A stretch of 64,000 bases of DNA, taken from assembly GCA_035764005.1 (NCBI GenBank), contig DASTZZ010000021.1, forward strand, positions 43,388 to 107,387, written 5' to 3'. The stretch is from Terriglobales bacterium. Its GTDB lineage: Bacteria > Acidobacteriota > Terriglobia > Terriglobales > Acidobacteriaceae. The notes under the pieces were generated by a model, which was not told the DNA's origin, did no database searches, and saw only the letters and a list, made by a program, of their open reading frames with translations. Of this stretch, positions 17,972 through 27,700 are shown in pieces. How positions within the stretch are numbered: position 1 is the first letter of the stretch; the number at the start of each line of letters is the position of its first letter. Made by a program: the position numbers and the translations under genes.

Positions 17972-19396
17972 ATGAACATCGACTACTCGCAACGCATTCC
18001 TAATAACGTCGATCTCGCCGGAGACCGTACGCTTCAGCGTGCCCTCGAGAAATGGCAGCCGGCTTTCCTGGGTTGGTGGAATGACACTGGTCCGGCGGAC
18101 AGCACGGATCTGCAGGTATATCTACGCACTGCGATCAGCGTCGATCGCGATGGCTGGGCCAATTTCGGATACGTCCGCATGCCGGACTACCGATGGGGCA
18201 TTTTCCTCGTGCCGCGCGACGAGGAGCGGAAGGTTCACTTCGGTGATCATCAGGGGCAAGCAGCGTGGCAGGAAGTCCCTGGAGAATATCGCTCGACGCT
18301 GCGGCGCATCATTGTCACGCAAGGTGACACCGAGCCTGCGTCGGTGGAGCAGCAGCGCCTGCTGGGAAAGACTGCACCGTCTCTCTACGACATGCGCAAT
18401 CTTTTCCAGGTGAACGTCGAGGAAGGACGGCATCTGTGGGCAATGGTCTATCTGCTGCATCGCTACTTCGGGAAAGACGGACGCGAAGAAGCCGAGTACT
18501 TGCTCGAGCGCCGTTCGGGTGACGCAAACAATCCGCGCATTCTCACTGCCTTCAATGAGCAGACGCGGCACTGGATTGCGTTTTTCATGTTTGCCTTTTT
18601 CACCGATCGCGACGGAAAGTTTCAGCTTTCCTCGCTGGCAGAATCGGCTTTTGATCCGCTCTCGCGCACCTGCCGGTTCATGCTGACCGAAGAAGCGCAT
18701 CACATGTTCGTCGGCGAATCGGGCGTTGCGCGCACGATTCAGCGTACCTGCGAAGTAATGAAGGAGCACGGCCTCACCGATCCCTCCCAAGGGCGTGAAT
18801 TCGGCGTAGTCGACCTGCAAACGCTGCAGAAATTCGTGAACTTCCATTTCAGCGTGACGCTCGATCTGTTCGGGTCCGAGATCTCGTCAAACGCTGCGAC
18901 GTACTACACGACCGGCCTAAAAGGCCGCTATGAAGAAGGAAAGAAGCCCGATGACCATAAGCTCACCGCAGACGAATATCCGGTGCTCGATATGGATAAC
19001 GGCCGCATCGTCGAAAAGCGGGTTCCTGCACTTACGGCGCTGAATGCGCGGCTCCGCGACGACTACATCGAAGAGATTCAGGGCGGCATCAACCGCTGGA
19101 ACCGCATACCCGACCAGCTCGGAATCCCATTTCGGTTCAAGCTGCCTCACGTCGGATTCCATCGCAAGATCGGCAATTTTTCCGGACAGTTCAATACTCC
19201 TGACGGACAAGTCGTCAGCGAGTCCGAGTGGAACAGCCGCCGTTGTGAGTGGATGCCGTCCGAGAGTGATCACCAGTACATCGAATCGCTCATGGGACAA
19301 GTCCTTGAGCCGGGCAAGTTCGCCAACTGGATCGCACCGCCGGCACGGGGAATCAACAACAAGCCGATCGATTTCGAGTACGTGAGGTTCAATTGA
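17972..19396 (+). CDS. boxB: Benzoyl-CoA 2,3-epoxidase, oxygenase component
   Basis: BoxB is the di-iron oxygenase that epoxidises benzoyl-CoA with O2 and electrons from the reductase BoxA. The 474-aa protein starts MNIDYSQRIPNNVDLAGD from ATG 17972 (a GTG 18 bases upstream is possible). A carboxylate-bridged di-iron set is complete at E121, E151, H154, D212, E241 and H244, within QVNVEEGRHLWAM, FFTDRDGKF and LTEEAHHMFVGE. These are offset by one from the ligands I recall for Azoarcus BoxB. No boxA lies in the window. The next gene overlaps its stop by four bases. Confidence 0.95.
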   Translation: MNIDYSQRIPNNVDLAGDRTLQRALEKWQPAFLGWWNDTGPADSTDLQVYLRTAISVDRDGWANFGYVRMPDYRWGIFLVPRDEERKVHFGDHQGQAAWQEVPGEYRSTLRRIIVTQGDTEPASVEQQRLLGKTAPSLYDMRNLFQVNVEEGRHLWAMVYLLHRYFGKDGREEAEYLLERRSGDANNPRILTAFNEQTRHWIAFFMFAFFTDRDGKFQLSSLAESAFDPLSRTCRFMLTEEAHHMFVGESGVARTIQRTCEVMKEHGLTDPSQGREFGVVDLQTLQKFVNFHFSVTLDLFGSEISSNAATYYTTGLKGRYEEGKKPDDHKLTADEYPVLDMDNGRIVEKRVPALTALNARLRDDYIEEIQGGINRWNRIPDQLGIPFRFKLPHVGFHRKIGNFSGQFNTPDGQVVSESEWNSRRCEWMPSESDHQYIESLMGQVLEPGKFANWIAPPARGINNKPIDFEYVRFN

Positions 19397-19818
19397 GTGC
19401 GGACCTTGTGGTAAATGACATTGGAATGAGTGATCGGTGGCCAGAAGGTTCTATCCACTCGGTCGAGGTTCGAGAATTTTCGGACAAGCTGCGTTCCGTT
19501 TCGGCACAAGCTCGCAAGCTCTTAGCTCACATTGCAGAACTCGCTTATCACGGCCGCGGACAGCAGCGTAAGCCCGACGTAGCTTATTTGCCCGAGCTTC
19601 ATGAATCCTGCGGACTCGATGTTGAAGCCATGTACTCATTGCTCAACGAATTGCAGCAGGCAAGGTTGATTCAACTGGAAGATCCCTATCCCTTCGAAGA
19701 CGTAAAGATTCTGCCCTCTTCTGCGGGCTGGAATGTGCTTGAAGCGCTCGCGAAATTTTCTGAGACAGAAAAGCTTCCGCTGCGGGAGGTGCTCGTCAAT
19801 TTTCGGGCAGTATCCTAG
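19393..19818 (+). CDS. Unknown 141-aa protein between boxB and boxR
   Basis: No family recognised. The TTG start at 19393 overlaps the boxB stop (TTGA), and the stop codon is directly followed by the boxR ATG, so it is in the box operon and translationally coupled. The protein is mainly helical, with a middle that reads like a winged-helix: SAQARKLLAHIAELAYHGRG, then VAYLPELHESCGLDVEAMYS and LLNELQQARLIQLEDPYPFE. Such a pattern (helix, recognition-like helix, wing) suggests DNA binding, but this is inference. A later start, ATG 19427, would remove only the first 11 residues. No signal peptide or membrane segment. Confidence 0.75.
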   Translation: MSADLVVNDIGMSDRWPEGSIHSVEVREFSDKLRSVSAQARKLLAHIAELAYHGRGQQRKPDVAYLPELHESCGLDVEAMYSLLNELQQARLIQLEDPYPFEDVKILPSSAGWNVLEALAKFSETEKLPLREVLVNFRAVS

Positions 19819-20760
19819 ATGGCCACGACTTCCCAAAACGGAGTTCATTCCTCACCACTCAAGAGCGGGGCGATGGAACCGCGGAGCGATTCCGAATATC
19901 TGCAGCTACTGGGAAAAAACATTCGATCGGCGCGCGCCGAGCGTGGGCTGACGCGCAAGGCTCTGGCCGCAGATTCGGGCGTATCTGAGCGCTTTCTCGC
20001 GCAGCTTGAGACCGGATCGGGAAACGCCTCGGTGCTTGTTCTGCGACAGATTGCCCGCGCGCTCGAAGTGCCACTCGAGACGATCCTGACAGTAGAAACG
20101 TCGCCTTCTTCCGATCTGAAACACACGGTTGAATTTCTTCGCGGGCTCGCTCCGGAACACGTCGCTCGAGCTCGTCAGGTATTAACTGAACACTTTAGCA
20201 ATCACCATGGCAACTCGAGGAATGAGCGTATTGCGTTGATCGGGTTGCGCGGAGCAGGCAAATCCAGCGTGGGCAGGCTGCTCGCAGACAAACTCCGCAT
20301 TCCCTTTTTCGAACTTGACCGCCTGATTGAGCACGCGAGCGGGGTGTCGTTGTCGATGATCTTTGACTTATATGGTCAGCCTGGTTTTCGGCGCTTCGAG
20401 CGGCAGTGCCTCGATGACTTGCTGCGGAGTCAATCTCGATTTGTTGTAGCCACGGGTGGCAGTCTCGTTTTGGAACCGGTGACGTACCGCACTCTCCTGA
20501 GCTCCTGCTATACGCTCTGGCTGCAAGCCACCCCGGAGGAGCACATGGCGAGAGTCGTAGCGCAGGGAGACATGCGGCCGATGGCACACAATCCCGAAGC
20601 TATGTCTGACCTCCAGCGCATCCTTGGAGAGCGCGAGCAGCTCTACCGACAGGCAGACGCAGCCATCAATACCAGCAAGCTTTCCGTCGATCAAGTTGTT
20701 GCCGAGTGCCTACAGAATTTGCAGAACGCAGAGAACGATCGCGCAGGCATTCCCGTTTAG
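19819..20760 (+). CDS. boxR: BoxR-type regulator: XRE HTH fused to shikimate-kinase-like domain
   Basis: BoxR-family repressors sense benzoyl-CoA and control box genes. Residues about 24-85 form an XRE helix-turn-helix (LGKNIRSARAERGLTRKALA, then GVSERFLAQLETGSGNASVL). Residues about 135-300 are shikimate-kinase-like, with P-loop IGLRGAGKSSVGRLLADK, then FELDRLIEHASG, FRRFERQCLDDLL and VVATGGSLV. In the family this domain binds the CoA effector rather than acting as a kinase. It immediately follows the unknown 141-aa gene, and its stop overlaps the convergent GH130 gene. Likely target: the TGCA-N6-TGCA site before boxC. Confidence 0.88.
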   Translation: MATTSQNGVHSSPLKSGAMEPRSDSEYLQLLGKNIRSARAERGLTRKALAADSGVSERFLAQLETGSGNASVLVLRQIARALEVPLETILTVETSPSSDLKHTVEFLRGLAPEHVARARQVLTEHFSNHHGNSRNERIALIGLRGAGKSSVGRLLADKLRIPFFELDRLIEHASGVSLSMIFDLYGQPGFRRFERQCLDDLLRSQSRFVVATGGSLVLEPVTYRTLLSSCYTLWLQATPEEHMARVVAQGDMRPMAHNPEAMSDLQRILGEREQLYRQADAAINTSKLSVDQVVAECLQNLQNAENDRAGIPV

Positions 20761-21740
20761 GGTTTCAAAGAGATTCTAATGCGGGAAGCTCCAATGTATT
20801 TGTCCGCTCCGCCATAATAGATCCACCACTGCTTCCCGATCTGGACCATTCCCTCGGTAAACACCACATTAGGAACTTGTCCCACGCGCTGCCATTCCTT
20901 CTTAGGACGTAAGAACGGCTGCTCGGCTCTCGCCAGAAGCTTGGTCGGATCATTCTTGTCGAAAAGCGCCCAACCGGTTGTGTACACCAGATTGTCGTCT
21001 GCTCCGTTGTAGATGAGGAGAATGCCCTTGGAAGTGATAAGCGGCGGAGGTCCGGGCTCCATCACGCGCGAGTCGAACGCTCCTGCGTTTCGCGGAAGTA
21101 CGGGTTCTTGGGTCGCATCAGCCCAGTGCAGCAGATCGTCAGACGAGGCGAGCCCCATGTAATCGTGGTTGTCAGACTTCGTACCCAGGTAATACATCCA
21201 CCATTTGCCGTTGATCTTCTGCGGGACAATGGCTCCCGATTTTGTCCATTTCGTGTTCCAGGTTCCTTTATAGGCAGGCAGCAGAATGCCTTTGCGATCC
21301 CAGTGGATCAGGTCTTTCGAAGTCGCCATGCAGAGCTGGGCATCGCGCTTGTTGTAGCCGGTGTAGGTCATGTAATACGTGTCACCGATTTTGAGCACGC
21401 GCGGATCCTCAACGCCGCCATCTTTCTCGTAGTCAGTTTCTGGCGTGAGCACTGGCTGGGCGCGAAGCGTAAAGTGCACACCATCGCTGCTCGACGCGTA
21501 GCCGATCCGAGACGTGCCTGCTTTATCCTGCTCGCGATAAAGAAGAACCGTCCTGTTGCCGACGCGCACTGCAGCAGGATTAAACGTGCCCGCAGATGCA
21601 GCGCCTGAACCCGAAGGCGAGATCAGGGGCGTGGGACTGCTCCAGTCAACTGTGATTTTGGGGGGAGTGTCGGCAGCGTCTTGCGCCCCGACGCTGCAAC
21701 TCAATAGCAGCGATCCTGCCAGAATGATTGCTTTCAGCAT
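20757..21740 (-). CDS. Secreted GH130/GH43-like five-bladed beta-propeller glycosidase or phosphorylase
   Basis: A protein of about 327 aa with a Sec signal (MLKAIILAGSLLLSCSVGAQ) from ATG 21740. The frame extends to 21800, but that part overlaps repeat R2a, so the later start is preferred. The propeller repeats carry RIGYASSSDGVHF, the catalytic-type block GGVEDPRVLKIGDTYYMTY, KSGAIVPQKINGKWWMYYLG, and EPGPPPLITSKGILLIYNGA. GGVEDPR and the later Glu-Pro-Gly block are typical of GH130 mannoside phosphorylases/hydrolases. Substrate is uncertain. Convergent with boxR (four-base overlap). Confidence 0.8.
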   Translation of the reverse strand: MLKAIILAGSLLLSCSVGAQDAADTPPKITVDWSSPTPLISPSGSGAASAGTFNPAAVRVGNRTVLLYREQDKAGTSRIGYASSSDGVHFTLRAQPVLTPETDYEKDGGVEDPRVLKIGDTYYMTYTGYNKRDAQLCMATSKDLIHWDRKGILLPAYKGTWNTKWTKSGAIVPQKINGKWWMYYLGTKSDNHDYMGLASSDDLLHWADATQEPVLPRNAGAFDSRVMEPGPPPLITSKGILLIYNGADDNLVYTTGWALFDKNDPTKLLARAEQPFLRPKKEWQRVGQVPNVVFTEGMVQIGKQWWIYYGGADKYIGASRIRISLKP

Positions 21741-21763
21741 TGACTCACCCGTTCCCGGAGGGG

Positions 21764-21851
21764 CGAACACGAAGGTCACGAAGTTAACACATGAGGTCAC
21801 AAAGAAATTCTCCGTGACCTCTTTTGTTGCCTTCGTGACCTTCGTGTTCGC
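21764..21851. repeat. Intergenic inverted repeat, family R2 (copy a)
   Basis: Arms CGAACACGAAGGTCACGAAG and CTTCGTGACCTTCGTGTTCG (perfect at the outer ends), with inner arms GAGGTCAC...GTGACCTC. It fills the gap between the GH130-like gene and the TPR gene upstream. A second copy lies at 44659-44748. Non-coding. Confidence 0.85.
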
Positions 21852-21862
21852 TCTTCTCCGGC

Positions 21863-22936
21863 TCAGCCTTGCGGCTTATTTTCCTGAGATGACTGCAATT
21901 CTTCCGATCTCTTCAACTCGCGCTCAGCATCAGCCTCGCGGCCCAGACCCCGGTATGCTTCACCCATAAGGTGATGTGCGATGTAGTTTGCCGGATCCAT
22001 GCGCAGTGATTTTTCAAGATAATTCAGAGCCGATGCGTAATCTTTTTTCTTGACCAGCACTTTGCCCATCAGGATGTAAGGGCCTGTGGCCGTAGCATCG
22101 AGCAGGATCGAACGTTGCAGAGCTCGCTCCGCATCGTCGTATCTCGCGACGCGACTGTAGCAATCTCCAAGCCGGTCGTAAGTACCCGCGTACCCTGGAT
22201 TCAGCTTCTGCTCCATCTCAAACTCTTCGATCGCTTTCTGCACATTCGACTTGTACAGAAAAAATTCCCCGAGTAGATAATGAACCAGCGGCAGCTTGGG
22301 ATCCATCGCCGCTGCCTGCTGCGCATTCTGTTCCGCAATGGGATCGTAACCTTGCCGCAGCAACATACGCGCCAGAAACAGATGCGCCGCCGCCGAGTCC
22401 GGAGCCACACCATACATTTGCGCGAAGGACCTGCGCGCATCGTCGTACTTCTGGGTGTGCATGTAGCAGAGCCCCAGGACGTAGTTGGCGTCAACGTTCG
22501 CTGGACCAATCCAGGACTGCACCTGTTTCAAATAGGGAATTGCGTCGGCGGGACGTCCGAGTTGGAAGAGACTTAAACCGCGTAATTGAACCGCCTCCCG
22601 ATCGTTGGGGTCTTGTTGCATCGCGCGCGCGAACGCATGCTCGGCTTCGGCGAAGTCGCCCTTGCGGTAATACGCCAGTCCGAGCTGATGCTCCACACGC
22701 CCGTGCTCCGGCTGCTGATTGCGGAGAGGCAGAAGTAGCCCAATGGCCTGATCAAGATTGTTCTCGTCGATCAAGTGTTGCGCCTGAGAAAGAACACCTT
22801 GGGGCGAAGTCTGGGCCGTTTTCTCCGAAGCAGCTTGAGCTGCAACGGACACACCTGCACTCGTCGGCAAAATCAGAAGAGCTGCGATCGCTCGCACAAT
22901 GTTGGCGGAAAATTGTTTTGAGAGAATACGCAGCAT
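21863..22936 (-). CDS. Secreted/periplasmic TPR protein
   Basis: A 357-aa protein with an N-terminal signal/anchor segment (NIVRAIAALLILPTSAGVSV). About seven tetratricopeptide repeats follow, each with the W/L-G-Y-A-F-A-P spacing (for example VEHQLGLAYYRKGDFAEAEH, YDRLGDCYSRVARYDDAERA). TPRs are protein-protein scaffolds; no catalytic domain is visible. It lies 49 bases downstream of the heptaheme cytochrome gene on the same strand, so it may act with it in the periplasm. The C-terminus is a short charged tail. Confidence 0.85.
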   Translation of the reverse strand: MLRILSKQFSANIVRAIAALLILPTSAGVSVAAQAASEKTAQTSPQGVLSQAQHLIDENNLDQAIGLLLPLRNQQPEHGRVEHQLGLAYYRKGDFAEAEHAFARAMQQDPNDREAVQLRGLSLFQLGRPADAIPYLKQVQSWIGPANVDANYVLGLCYMHTQKYDDARRSFAQMYGVAPDSAAAHLFLARMLLRQGYDPIAEQNAQQAAAMDPKLPLVHYLLGEFFLYKSNVQKAIEEFEMEQKLNPGYAGTYDRLGDCYSRVARYDDAERALQRSILLDATATGPYILMGKVLVKKKDYASALNYLEKSLRMDPANYIAHHLMGEAYRGLGREADAERELKRSEELQSSQENKPQG

Positions 22937-22985
22937 CAGCGCAAGAAGACTGCCTTCCTGTCGAGAGCAATGAATTCCATCTGAC

Positions 22986-24659
22986 TCATTTGCGTTCTAG
23001 CGAACAACTCGGCGACGCAGAATTGAGTTGCGAGAGTAGCGATCTGCCCAGCCCGAAATCAGGATTGAACTCCAGCACTCGCTCGACATAGAACTTTGCA
23101 CGATCATAGCGTTCGGCGGCGCAGTAGCCCATCGCAATGTTTATGCCAACGCTGCTGCGCCATGGCGAAAGTTCGAATACTTTCGTCCACAGAGCGACCG
23201 AATCGCGCAGACGGCCTTCCCGCGCCTCTATCACTCCCAGATTGGTGGCCGCTTCCGCCGAATCTTCGTCGTAGTGCAAAGCTTCTTCATAGTATTCGCG
23301 AGCTTTAGCTGCGTCGCCGCGAAGCTGCGCGTCATATCCGAGAGCTGCGAGAACCGGAGCGTCAGTCTTGTCGCGCTGAAGTGCAAGCTGCAGGAAGCTA
23401 TCAGCTTTCGTCGCCGCGGTCGCATCTCCTCGCTCCGCCAGGGTTTCATATGCCAACCCGAGATCGCGAGGATCATCTTCCGCTCCAGCCTTTCTTTCGG
23501 GAAATGGGCGCAGCGTCATTTCCAGCGTTTGCGTTCCATCAGTGTGCGCGGAAGCAACGCGGAGAATGCGATGATCCGTCGCCTGTGTATGACTGATATC
23601 TTTCGTTGCAAGGCTTGGCATGTGGCAACTCACGCAATCGCGGCTTTCCGGATGATGCTTCTCGGCGAATTGCTCCCCATGGCAGTTCAGACATTTTGCA
23701 CGGAAGTATTCAACCTTCTTCGAAGCCTCGGGCGTGAAGTGCGGGTCGTGACACGTAGTGCAGGTCATCTTATCGCGCGATGCGCGCTTACAAGCGCTCT
23801 GCGCCAGGGCTTCGAACTGACTCACGGCGCGTCCTTCTCCTTTGTCAGCAAAAACAAAGTAGCGCACGAAATCCAAAAGATTTTGCCCCGCGTGAAAGTT
23901 ATACGCGTGCTGGTGCGGACGTTCGACAGCCACATCGCCTTCCAAGTGACACTGCATGCAGATCTGCTCTTGCCGCTCAACAGGAAGACGCGAGATCTGC
24001 AGCATCTTCTCGCCGCGCGCCACATGATTCGCTGCGTCACCGTGACAGCGCTCGCAACTGATCCCAGCGTGCGTAAACGGCGGAATCGGATAATGATTGG
24101 CTGTTCCCGCAATCGGAGCCTGCATGCCGCTGGAATGGCAATTCAAACATTCAGGAAACGCAGGCAGGTTCAGCGGAGCTTCACGCGTCGCTCCATAATT
24201 CGGAGTCATATCCCAGACACGTTGCTGGGCATACCAGTTGATGGGAGATTCAAACAGGAAGCCGTCTTGCGAGAAAAGATAAGTTCGCCCTTTTAAAGTG
24301 CCGGAACCTATGTAGTAGAGCAGTTCCCGTTTGCCTTCCAGCTTTGGATCCTCAGCTCGACTGAAGCTCAGCCACAGCTTGCCATCACGACCGTACACCT
24401 CATACTTCACCCGAGACTGGGGATGATAAAAACTGCCGGTGATTGGAGAGTCGGAAGCGAGTCCACTGGCGTGCGCCATTGCGGTCTTGGAGTAGCTGTC
24501 GACGAGCGTTGCATGGCACATCGCACACTTGCCGTAATCGCGTTCGAATTGCGTTAGGGAGCTTTGGCCCAGCGCGGCGGCGCCTAAAGCCGCTTGCAGC
24601 GCAACCACCAGCCATAGGCAGAGTGCTACCGTTCCCACGCGGTGAAACTGTTCTCGCAA
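22986..24659 (-). CDS. Multiheme (seven CxxCH) cytochrome c with C-terminal TPRs
   Basis: The protein has seven heme-c motifs: CAMCH, CLNCH, CERCH, CMQCH, CTTCH, CLNCH and CVSCH in the first ~390 residues, followed by TPR-like repeats (GYDAQLRGDAAKAREYYEEA, NLGVIEAREGRLRDSVALW). A signal segment VALCLWLVVALQAALGAAAL directs it to the periplasm. A role in periplasmic electron transfer is likely; donor and acceptor are unknown. There is no ATG. TTG at 24704 lies inside the terminator of the upstream gene, so TTG 24659 (or GTG 24638) is preferred. It is probably co-transcribed with the TPR gene that follows. Confidence 0.85.
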   Translation of the reverse strand: MREQFHRVGTVALCLWLVVALQAALGAAALGQSSLTQFERDYGKCAMCHATLVDSYSKTAMAHASGLASDSPITGSFYHPQSRVKYEVYGRDGKLWLSFSRAEDPKLEGKRELLYYIGSGTLKGRTYLFSQDGFLFESPINWYAQQRVWDMTPNYGATREAPLNLPAFPECLNCHSSGMQAPIAGTANHYPIPPFTHAGISCERCHGDAANHVARGEKMLQISRLPVERQEQICMQCHLEGDVAVERPHQHAYNFHAGQNLLDFVRYFVFADKGEGRAVSQFEALAQSACKRASRDKMTCTTCHDPHFTPEASKKVEYFRAKCLNCHGEQFAEKHHPESRDCVSCHMPSLATKDISHTQATDHRILRVASAHTDGTQTLEMTLRPFPERKAGAEDDPRDLGLAYETLAERGDATAATKADSFLQLALQRDKTDAPVLAALGYDAQLRGDAAKAREYYEEALHYDEDSAEAATNLGVIEAREGRLRDSVALWTKVFELSPWRSSVGINIAMGYCAAERYDRAKFYVERVLEFNPDFGLGRSLLSQLNSASPSCSLERK

Positions 24660-24661
24660 AT

Positions 24662-24687
24662 AAAAAAGGGAGCGGATGACCGCTCCC
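24662..24687 (-). terminator. Rho-independent terminator after the TonB receptor gene
   Basis: Read on the minus strand: stem GGGAGCGG, loop TCAT, stem CCGCTCCC, then TTTTTT followed by ATTT. It lies 37 bases beyond the stop of the TonB receptor gene (24724). An eight-base perfect GC-rich stem with a U tract is a textbook terminator. It also shows that the cytochrome gene start must lie to its left. Confidence 0.88.
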
Positions 24688-24723
24688 TTGTAGAACGAGC
24701 CCAAGGCAACTTCTTTCTGCCAA

Positions 24724-27700
24724 CTAGAAGGCGAGCTTTACTCCAAACTGCAATTGTCTCATTGTCGAACCGTTCTGGATATCAACGATCTTGCCGTTAT
24801 TCCCGCCGCAGTCGATGCAGGTTCCGCCGGTAGCGCCAAAATCCTGCGCGCTGAAGCCGTACACCGGGTGGTTAAACACGTTGTACGCATCTACGCGGAA
24901 CTGAGCGTTCACTCGTTCGGTTACGTGGAAATTCTTCGCAAGGGACATATTGTCGAAGAAACTTCTTGGACCGAAGAACGAGTTCCGACCCACGTTTCCG
25001 TCGGTTCCACAAGCCGGCAGCGAGAACGGTCCCGATGTCGGACGCGGCAGGGAGCAGGTATCCGTACCTACTGTCAACGAGGATGCAGGGTAGGCCAATC
25101 CGGACACAGGTGTGAAGTACACCACTTGGTGTGTGATCGGGTTGAATGAGCCTGCCCCCACAGAAAACGAGCCTTTGATGTTGGGCAAGCACGGACCGGT
25201 ATCGTTCACTTGTCCGCATTCGCCGGCTGATGGTGTCCAGGGCAAACCGCTGCTCCAGTTCGTCGTATTCGTGAGCTGCCATCCGCCGATGATCAGATCA
25301 GCAGCGCGATTGATGTCGGAGCCAAACGTCTTTCCTCGTCCAAACGGCAGGTCGTAAACGGCGTTGAAGATGAACACGTGATCGCGGTTGAAATCATCCG
25401 GACCATAACTCAAGCGCGGATCCACGGCATAGATGTCTCCAAGATCGTTGCTGAAGTTGTTCGCGTGCGAATACGTGTAGTCAGCTTGGAACTGCAGACC
25501 ATGACTGAATCGGTGATCAACGCGCGCCTGGAATGATTCGTAGTTGCTGCTGGCATCATTGCCGAAATAATTGCCCATGATGCCCCCCGCGCAGCAGGTG
25601 AGCGTTTTGCCGGTGGTTGGGTCTACAAATCCGGGATAAGTGAACTTACCGAAATATGGGCGCCGTTGGTCCGCAGGCGTTGTAGGAGTGAACGAAGGCG
25701 CTGTTCCTGCAGTTGTCACAATTGCAGCACCCGGACCAAACGCTACGGGGTTCAGGTCATATGCCGGACCATTGCCCGCAAACCCATGAGTCCCCTTGTT
25801 TGCAACGTACGCCACTTCAACGCTCGTGTTATTCGTGACCTGTCTCTGCAGAGTCACGTTCCACGCGTCAAGAGTGGGCAGGCGTTGGAACGTTGGACGC
25901 ATTCTCGGTTGGACATTGCCCGCAGGACCTCCCAAAGGCAGCACGCCATTGGACGGGATCGGTGGGAACGTGAACACTGGAGGCCCAGCGGTTAGGGTAA
26001 ACGCCGGGAAGAACGAGTTGTTGTTTACGGCCAGACCATTGTTGTTCGCGAGCACATCCTGGTTGACCAGAACGGGAAGGTTTTGGGTGACAGCGTGTCC
26101 AAAGTTCGACCCGAATACTCCGATATCGAAGCTGCGTCCGTATCCCATGCGGAGTACCGTTTTGGGAGTGAACTGATACGCGACACCGAGTCGCGGAGCA
26201 AATGCCTTCCAGCTGTTATCGATATTGCCGTTCAAACCATACGGTCCATAACCAGCGATACGAATAATTCCTTCCACCGGATTGGCAAATCCGCCGTTGC
26301 CTTTTCCGTTTACCGACTCTGGGAAGTAAATCTCCCAGCGCAGGCCATAGTTCACAGTCAGCTTGTTGGTTGCGCGCCAAGTGTCCTGACCGTAGAAGAA
26401 CCAGCGCTTCTGGCGCTCGGCCGCGTTCGTGGTTGGGCTCACGAATCGGTTCATCTCCTGCACGTCACCGAGCAGGAAGCTGGCAAAACCGAGACCGCCA
26501 ACTCCAGCATTCGATGTAGGACCAGAACGGAAGTGGAAGTCCCCGGCACGATCTGCGTCACTCGGAACGCGAAGATTCATTGCATAGCGAATATCGGCGC
26601 CGAACTTGAACTGGTGGTTGCCGTTGATCTTGGTCCAGTTATTCACGAATTGGAACTGCTGTTCGCTCTCGACCAGAGGACAATTGCAACGCCCGACATT
26701 TAGACCATCACCAAAGCTGGAGATCGGACCAACGTCTTCAAAGCTCGGCAACCCTGACGTGAAGACGGTGCCCATATTCACGTTTGGAATTCCGAAGTCC
26801 TTGGCAGGCGTCGTGCCCTCGTCTGGCTTGTGTGTGGTGGGGTTGTACTTGAACCAACCAAAGCGGAAGTCCGTCAGCAACGTACCACTGAAGGTCTTAG
26901 TGAAGCCGGAAGCAAGACTGTAGTTGTGCGTAATCGAGCTGCCCGCCAGACCGTTCAGACCGGTTCCTACTCCGCCGAGAGCACCGAGCGAGCCCTTGCC
27001 GCTCAGATTAAAACGAGCCACGCTGAAGCGCCCGAACACCTGGGTCGACGCTGTCGCATCGTAATCGATGCGGGTATCGAACGAGTTGGCATTAAATGGG
27101 CCGCTGCCGGAGGCGATGAAGTTGTTCTGAATCCCGCTGCCGGTTGGTGAGGGGAACAGCTTGAGAATGTTGATCGCTTGTGGCGAGAGTCGGCCAATCG
27201 GAATTTGATTTGCATTCGCCGGCGAACATGCTCCTGGAGCGACGCTACCTTGTGAACCGCAGAACACAGAGCGACCAGCTCCAGTTACCGGATCTCCCGT
27301 CGCGGGATCGTAAATAAAGTTGCTCGGATCTCCCGGCGTGCCATTCCCAATTACGGAAGCATACTGCGATAAGTTGCAGAATGGCCCAGTCGTGCAGGAA
27401 CTCAGCACCGTCGCCGTTGGTACGGTGAGCTGGTTAGTAATACCGCTTGTCTGTCGGGTTCCCTGATAATCGCCGAAGTAGAAGAGCTTATCTTTGATGA
27501 TCGGACCACCAATCGTTGCTCCGAACTGCTGCCAGCGCGAACGAGGAAGGAACCTGCCGGTAATCGGATCAGGCGCAAACTGCGTGAATGGATCGCGGGC
27601 CTGGTTGGCATCGCTGCGGCGGAAGTAGAAGCCGCTGCCATGCATATCATTGCTGCCCGACTTGGTCTGCACCGTGACGATACCCGCGACGGCCTTGCCA

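Noticed and set aside
23274..24296. 340-codon plus-strand frame
   Set aside because: Antisense to the multiheme cytochrome gene, whose seven CxxCH motifs fix the coding strand.
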